Assembly (NCBI GenBank): GCA_902497185.1
Contig: CABVEG010000071.1
Coordinates: forward strand, 1 to 7,931
Direction of reading: 5' to 3'
Source: an uncultured Eubacteriales bacterium
Lineage (GTDB): Bacteria > Bacillota > Clostridia > Lachnospirales > CAG-274
DNA: 7,931 bases
Below are positions 5,439 through 7,931 of this stretch, piece after piece (positions within the stretch are counted from its first letter, which is position 1; the number at the start of each line of letters is the position of its first letter). Under the pieces are notes generated by a model, which had not been told where the DNA came from, searched no databases, and saw only the letters and a list, made by a program, of their open reading frames with translations. The position numbers and the translations under genes were made by a program.

Positions 5439-6821
5439 ATGCTTTTAAAAAAAATAGTAAATTACGGCAGAGCTAAAGGCTTTAAGGCTCTTGCAGTCAA
5501 ACTAAGTGAAAGAATTAAATATAAACTGGAGGCAGAGAAATACTTAAAGGAGAATTTGCCTAAGGACGATGAATTAAAAATGCAAAGGCTTGAAAAATTT
5601 GAAAAGCCTGTAAAAATAAGTATATGTGTTCCTGTATACAATACGGATAAAAAAATGCTTGAGGATATGCTTAAATCTGTTTTGGCACAGACTTATTCAA
5701 ACTGGGAGCTTTGCATTGCTGACGGCAGTACAAAAAATTACGGCTATATTGAAAGTATGGTTAGGGGCATAAATGACAGTCGAATTAAGTATAAAAAACT
5801 GGATATAAACAGGGGTATTGTTGAAAACAGTAACATTGCCTGTTCTCTTGCTGAAGGTGAGTATATAGCTCTTTTGGATCACGATGATATTTTGTCACCT
5901 GATGCTCTGTTTGAGGTGAGAAAGGCTGTTGAGCAGGGTGCGGATTATATTTATTCTGATGAGGCAAGCTTTTCAAAGACTGTTGATAAGCCTGATATTA
6001 TTCATTTTAAGCCTGACTTTTCAATATATAATTTAAGAGGAAATAATTATATTTGCCATCTTTCCGTTTTTAAGAAAGAGCTTTTTGAAAAGGTCGGAGG
6101 TTTCAGACAGGGATTTGATGGAAGTCAGGACCATGATCTGATATTAAGGCTTTGTGAAATTGCTGAAAATATTTATCATATTCCGAGAGTTTTATATTAC
6201 TGGAGGGTGCATAGAAATTCTGTTGCAAGTGATTTAAGTGCAAAGCCATATTGTCTTGCAGCAGGTATAAAGGCTGTTGAGAGTCATCTTCATAGAATGA
6301 AGATAAGCGGAACAGTTGCCCCTGCCGCTGAAAATACTGCTGTTTACAGAGTTAAGTACAACTGTCTTATTAAACCTGCAATTATTAATAATATTGAAAA
6401 TATAAAGGGAGTAACAAATGAATATATTATTGTAGCAAAGCCTGATTTAAAATTTACTTCTGAGGCAATAAATGAAATTTGTCAGATCTTACAGCTTGAA
6501 AATGTCGGTATGGTTGGAGGTATGGTTGTGCATAAAGGAAAAATTCAACATTCTACACTAAGTGAAAAGAATGGCAAAATATATTCCGAATATAATGGTA
6601 CTTCCGTAATAAGCGAAGGTTATATGAAAAGACTTAAGTATGCTCAAGGCACAGAGTATTTGCCATGTCAGTTTTTTGGAATAAGAAAGTCGGTCCTTGA
6701 GAGTATGATGTATTTTGAAGATAATCTTTGGGAGGATGACAAGGTTATTGATATGTGCAGGAGAATGAAAAAATATAATTATGATATTGTTTTTAATCCT
6801 TATGCTGTAGTTGAGAGATAG
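5439..6821 (+). CDS. GT2 glycosyltransferase with degenerate second domain
   Basis: The 460-residue protein has a basic N-terminal lead (1-56) and then a full GT2 domain: ISICVPVYNT (60-69), LCIADGST (91-98), LLDHDD (145-150, DxD metal site), YSDEASF (172-178), GSQDHDLILR (228-237, base region) and IPRVLYYWRVHRNS (248-261). This pattern matches the first half of two-domain glycosyltransferases found in surface-polysaccharide clusters. The C-terminal part (about 300-460) resembles only the second half of another GT2 domain: NEYIIVAKPD (327-336), NVGMVGGMVVHKGKIQHS (355-372) and LWEDDKVIDMCRRMKKYNY (430-448). Its nucleotide-binding start is missing and the DxD is replaced by KPD, so it is probably a non-catalytic remnant or a regulatory or acceptor-binding module. 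The chain ends abruptly at VVER, where relatives usually continue. Third and last gene of the operon. Confidence 0.85.
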   Translation: MLLKKIVNYGRAKGFKALAVKLSERIKYKLEAEKYLKENLPKDDELKMQRLEKFEKPVKISICVPVYNTDKKMLEDMLKSVLAQTYSNWELCIADGSTKNYGYIESMVRGINDSRIKYKKLDINRGIVENSNIACSLAEGEYIALLDHDDILSPDALFEVRKAVEQGADYIYSDEASFSKTVDKPDIIHFKPDFSIYNLRGNNYICHLSVFKKELFEKVGGFRQGFDGSQDHDLILRLCEIAENIYHIPRVLYYWRVHRNSVASDLSAKPYCLAAGIKAVESHLHRMKISGTVAPAAENTAVYRVKYNCLIKPAIINNIENIKGVTNEYIIVAKPDLKFTSEAINEICQILQLENVGMVGGMVVHKGKIQHSTLSEKNGKIYSEYNGTSVISEGYMKRLKYAQGTEYLPCQFFGIRKSVLESMMYFEDNLWEDDKVIDMCRRMKKYNYDIVFNPYAVVER

Positions 6822-6833
6822 TTCATAATAGTG

Positions 6834-6878
6834 AAAAAGACCTTATGACAAATATATGTTACAAGGTCTTAATTTTTT
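6834..6878. terminator. Bidirectional terminator between convergent operons
   Basis: AAGACCTT (6837-6844) pairs with AAGGTCTT (6863-6870), with a short inner ACA/TGT helix (6848-6850 with 6857-6859). On the plus strand it is followed by AATTTTTT (6871-6878). On the minus strand the stem is followed by T5 (6838-6834). It therefore ends both the glycosyltransferase operon and the convergent DUF2085 operon. The right arm lies inside the last codons of the DUF2085 gene, whose stop is at 6859-6861 in the loop region. Confidence 0.8.
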
Positions 6879-7227
6879 CGGGAAGGTTAAATCCAAAGTT
6901 AAAGGCTATAATTGTTGTTATGACTAAAAGCATAAATAAACCGTAACCAAAAAGTAATCCTGTAAGAAACCTTCTTGAATTTGTACTTTCATAATTAGTA
7001 AGGGCTTGTATAAATCCGTCTGTTATCATTGGTATAAGCAGGAGCAGTGAAATTACAACCGAGCACCTGAAAAAGAAACAGGAGAATATTGAAAGTATAA
7101 TACCTGCAAGCTCTCCTGTACATCTGGCACAAATTGGAAATTGATGTCCCTTAAAATGAAAGGATCTGTCCTTTCTGCAATGACAGCCGAAAATAATTGG
7201 CAGCCACTTATAAATTGCTGATTTCAT
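6859..7227 (-). CDS. DUF2085 family membrane protein
   Basis: The 122-residue protein carries the DUF2085 signature: GCHCRKDRSFH (residues 14-24) and FPICARCTG (30-38), two Cys/His clusters near the N-terminus that could bind a metal or form disulfides. DG (70-71) with Q74 and NSRRFLTG (83-90) follow, flanking hydrophobic stretches. Three membrane segments are visible, at about 39-53, 56-76 and 88-112. The family's function is unknown and none should be assigned. The ATG shares one base with the stop codon of the upstream zinc-ribbon gene (TAATG), and there is no Shine-Dalgarno sequence of its own, so translation is probably coupled. Its 3' end doubles as one arm of the terminator. Confidence 0.85.
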   Translation of the reverse strand: MKSAIYKWLPIIFGCHCRKDRSFHFKGHQFPICARCTGELAGIILSIFSCFFFRCSVVISLLLLIPMITDGFIQALTNYESTNSRRFLTGLLFGYGLFMLLVITTIIAFNFGFNLPEKIKTL

Positions 7228-7538
7228 TAATACATTGTGTAAGCCGCAGCACCAATAACAAATACTATTAAGTAATAAAGAACTACGAGGATTACACCGA
7301 CTAAAGCACCAATGCCAGCTGCCTTAGAAGTTTTAGGCTTGCTGTCTTTCCATACAAGGAAAAGAATAAGACCTACAATAGGTATACAACAACCAAGTAA
7401 CCCCCAACCTATACCTCCGTTATCTACAACAGGTGGCTGTGATGTCTGTGAAGATGCTACATTCTGAGATGCACCACAATTAGGACAAATTGTTGTATTG
7501 TCACTCATTTCCTTACCACAGTTTTTACAATATGACAT
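7227..7538 (-). CDS. Zinc-ribbon membrane protein
   Basis: The 103-residue protein begins with a short zinc ribbon, C4-x2-C7 and C18-x2-C21 (YCKNCGKEM...ICPNCGA), of the type common in Clostridia and likely to bind one zinc ion. A low-complexity Ser/Gln/Pro linker (about 24-40) leads to two hydrophobic segments, at about 43-63 (with a CC pair at 50-51) and 73-99. The N-terminal ribbon is probably cytoplasmic. The function is unknown. AAAGGAG (7546-7552) is 7 bases before the ATG. It forms a two-gene operon with the DUF2085 gene, and both products are small Cys-containing membrane proteins, which suggests they work together. That is inference. Confidence 0.85.
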   Translation of the reverse strand: MSYCKNCGKEMSDNTTICPNCGASQNVASSQTSQPPVVDNGGIGWGLLGCCIPIVGLILFLVWKDSKPKTSKAAGIGALVGVILVVLYYLIVFVIGAAAYTMY

Positions 7539-7601
7539 AATAAAGCTCCTTTCTTTTGTTAAATAAAGTAAATATTTTTTACGATACTTTCTTTTACATT
7601 C

Positions 7602-7630
7602 AGTATACAGTTTTATTTTATGATTGTCAA
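7602..7630 (-). promoter_or_regulatory. Promoter of the zinc-ribbon/DUF2085 operon
   Basis: Consensus -35 TTGACA (7630-7625), 17-base spacer, and -10 TATACT (7607-7602) on the minus strand, with a start near 7595. This leaves a leader of about 57 bases before the ATG. The region upstream (7631-7700) is extremely A/T-rich, which may act as an UP-like element. Confidence 0.8.
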
Positions 7631-7741
7631 TAAATTTTAATAAAAATTAAATAAAAATTTAAGAAAATAATGTTAATATAAACAAAAATTTAACTTATTA
7701 GTTACTCTATAAAATGACTATTAATAGCCGTGCTAAACAAA
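7631..7741. other. AT-rich intergenic spacer
   Basis: No open frame with a ribosome binding site and no clear hairpin was seen here. Runs of A and T dominate up to about 7715, where composition shifts at the edge of the palindrome cluster. Confidence 0.5.
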
Positions 7742-7778
7742 CGTGAAAGTTTTGCCATCGAGGCTCAAAACTTTCACG
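7742..7778. repeat. Palindrome 1 of the terminal cluster
   Basis: CGTGAAAGTTTTG (7742-7754) pairs perfectly with CAAAACTTTCACG (7766-7778), 13 bp, with an 11-base loop in which CC (7755-7756) and GG (7762-7763) could extend the stem. No T-tract follows on either strand, so it does not look like a simple terminator. Confidence 0.75.
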
Positions 7779-7780
7779 CA

Positions 7781-7886
7781 AATTCAAAGTTTTACCAATT
7801 TTGCCATTGTAGCAAACAGTTGCCTTTATTTTAGAGAAAAAGCTGCAACTGTTTGCTACACAAGCATGGCAAAATAACTTTGAATT
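7781..7886. repeat. Palindrome 2: long nested hairpin element
   Basis: Three nested helices: 7781-7791 with 7876-7886 (11 bp), 7798-7806 with 7867-7875 (9 bp), and 7808-7823 with 7845-7860 (16 bp, TGTAGCAAACAGTTGC and its complement), with an apical loop of about 21 bases. The right outer arms are continuous, while the left ones are split by a 6-base insertion, TTACCA. The whole 106-base unit folds on itself. It could be a MITE-like or other repetitive extragenic element, or a structured RNA. No transposase or open frame is inside it. Confidence 0.7.
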
Positions 7887-7887
7887 A

Positions 7888-7930
7888 AAATTATTGTTTA
7901 TTTCACCAAAGGTGAAATAAACAATAATTT
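7888..7930. repeat. Palindrome 3: 20-bp perfect inverted repeat
   Basis: Arms 7888-7907 and 7911-7930 are perfectly complementary over 20 bp, separated by AAA. The element directly abuts palindrome 2 and reaches the window edge, so it may continue. The long perfect stem with a tiny loop suggests a mobile or repeated palindrome (it would form a cruciform). A terminator for an unseen gene is less likely, because no clean T-tract flanks the stem. Confidence 0.75.
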
Positions 7931-7931
7931 A

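Noticed and set aside
4953..5976. Minus-strand frames at 4953-5171, 5697-5882 and 5785-5976
   Set aside because: They are antisense to well-supported glycosyltransferase genes and have no credible start signals or family features.
6819..6845. Premature stop or frameshift at the end of the third glycosyltransferase
   Set aside because: Reading past the TAG gives only eight further codons before another stop, none matching the family, and the terminator follows at once; simple truncation is more likely than a sequencing error here.
7742..7930. CRISPR array
   Set aside because: The units are different palindromes, not regularly spaced identical repeats with unique spacers.

Overview
The window is AT-rich and looks like chromosomal DNA from a low-GC, endospore-forming Firmicute, most likely a gut-type member of Clostridia. 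The support is a spoVS gene, a tRNA-sensing T-box leader in front of leuA, strong AAGGAGG-type ribosome binding sites, sigma-A style promoters and a YpsA/DUF1273-family gene. Genus cannot be fixed from the sequence. I see no transposase, phage gene, CRISPR array, tRNA or rRNA.

Layout. Bases 1-296 are non-coding and rich in hairpins. On the minus strand follow spoVS (297-557), the leuA terminator (613-643), leuA (658-2307) and a complete leucine T-box leader with its own promoter (2363-2677). The T-box carries a CUC specifier, a T-box sequence, and mutually exclusive antiterminator and terminator. A small XRE-type regulator (2691-2954, minus) is divergent from a SLOG-fold gene (3072-3542, plus). 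The short region between them holds a perfect inverted repeat, a second half-site and promoter elements, arranged like an operator.

From 3662 to 6821 three family-2 glycosyltransferases form a tight plus-strand operon with one good promoter (3603-3631). They probably act one after another in building a cell-surface polysaccharide, perhaps rhamnose-containing. The third appears to carry a shortened, degenerate second glycosyltransferase domain. The operon ends in a bidirectional hairpin terminator whose right arm encodes the last codons of the convergent gene.

That convergent minus-strand pair (6859-7538) encodes a zinc-ribbon membrane protein and a DUF2085 membrane protein. The two genes overlap by one base (TAATG) and share a consensus promoter. 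The last 190 bases hold three adjacent palindromes that look like a repetitive or mobile extragenic element.

No segment is convincingly a new defence or metabolic system. The items most worth a second look are the terminal palindrome cluster, the hairpin-rich left end, the degenerate tandem glycosyltransferase, and the divergent XRE/SLOG pair with its candidate operator.
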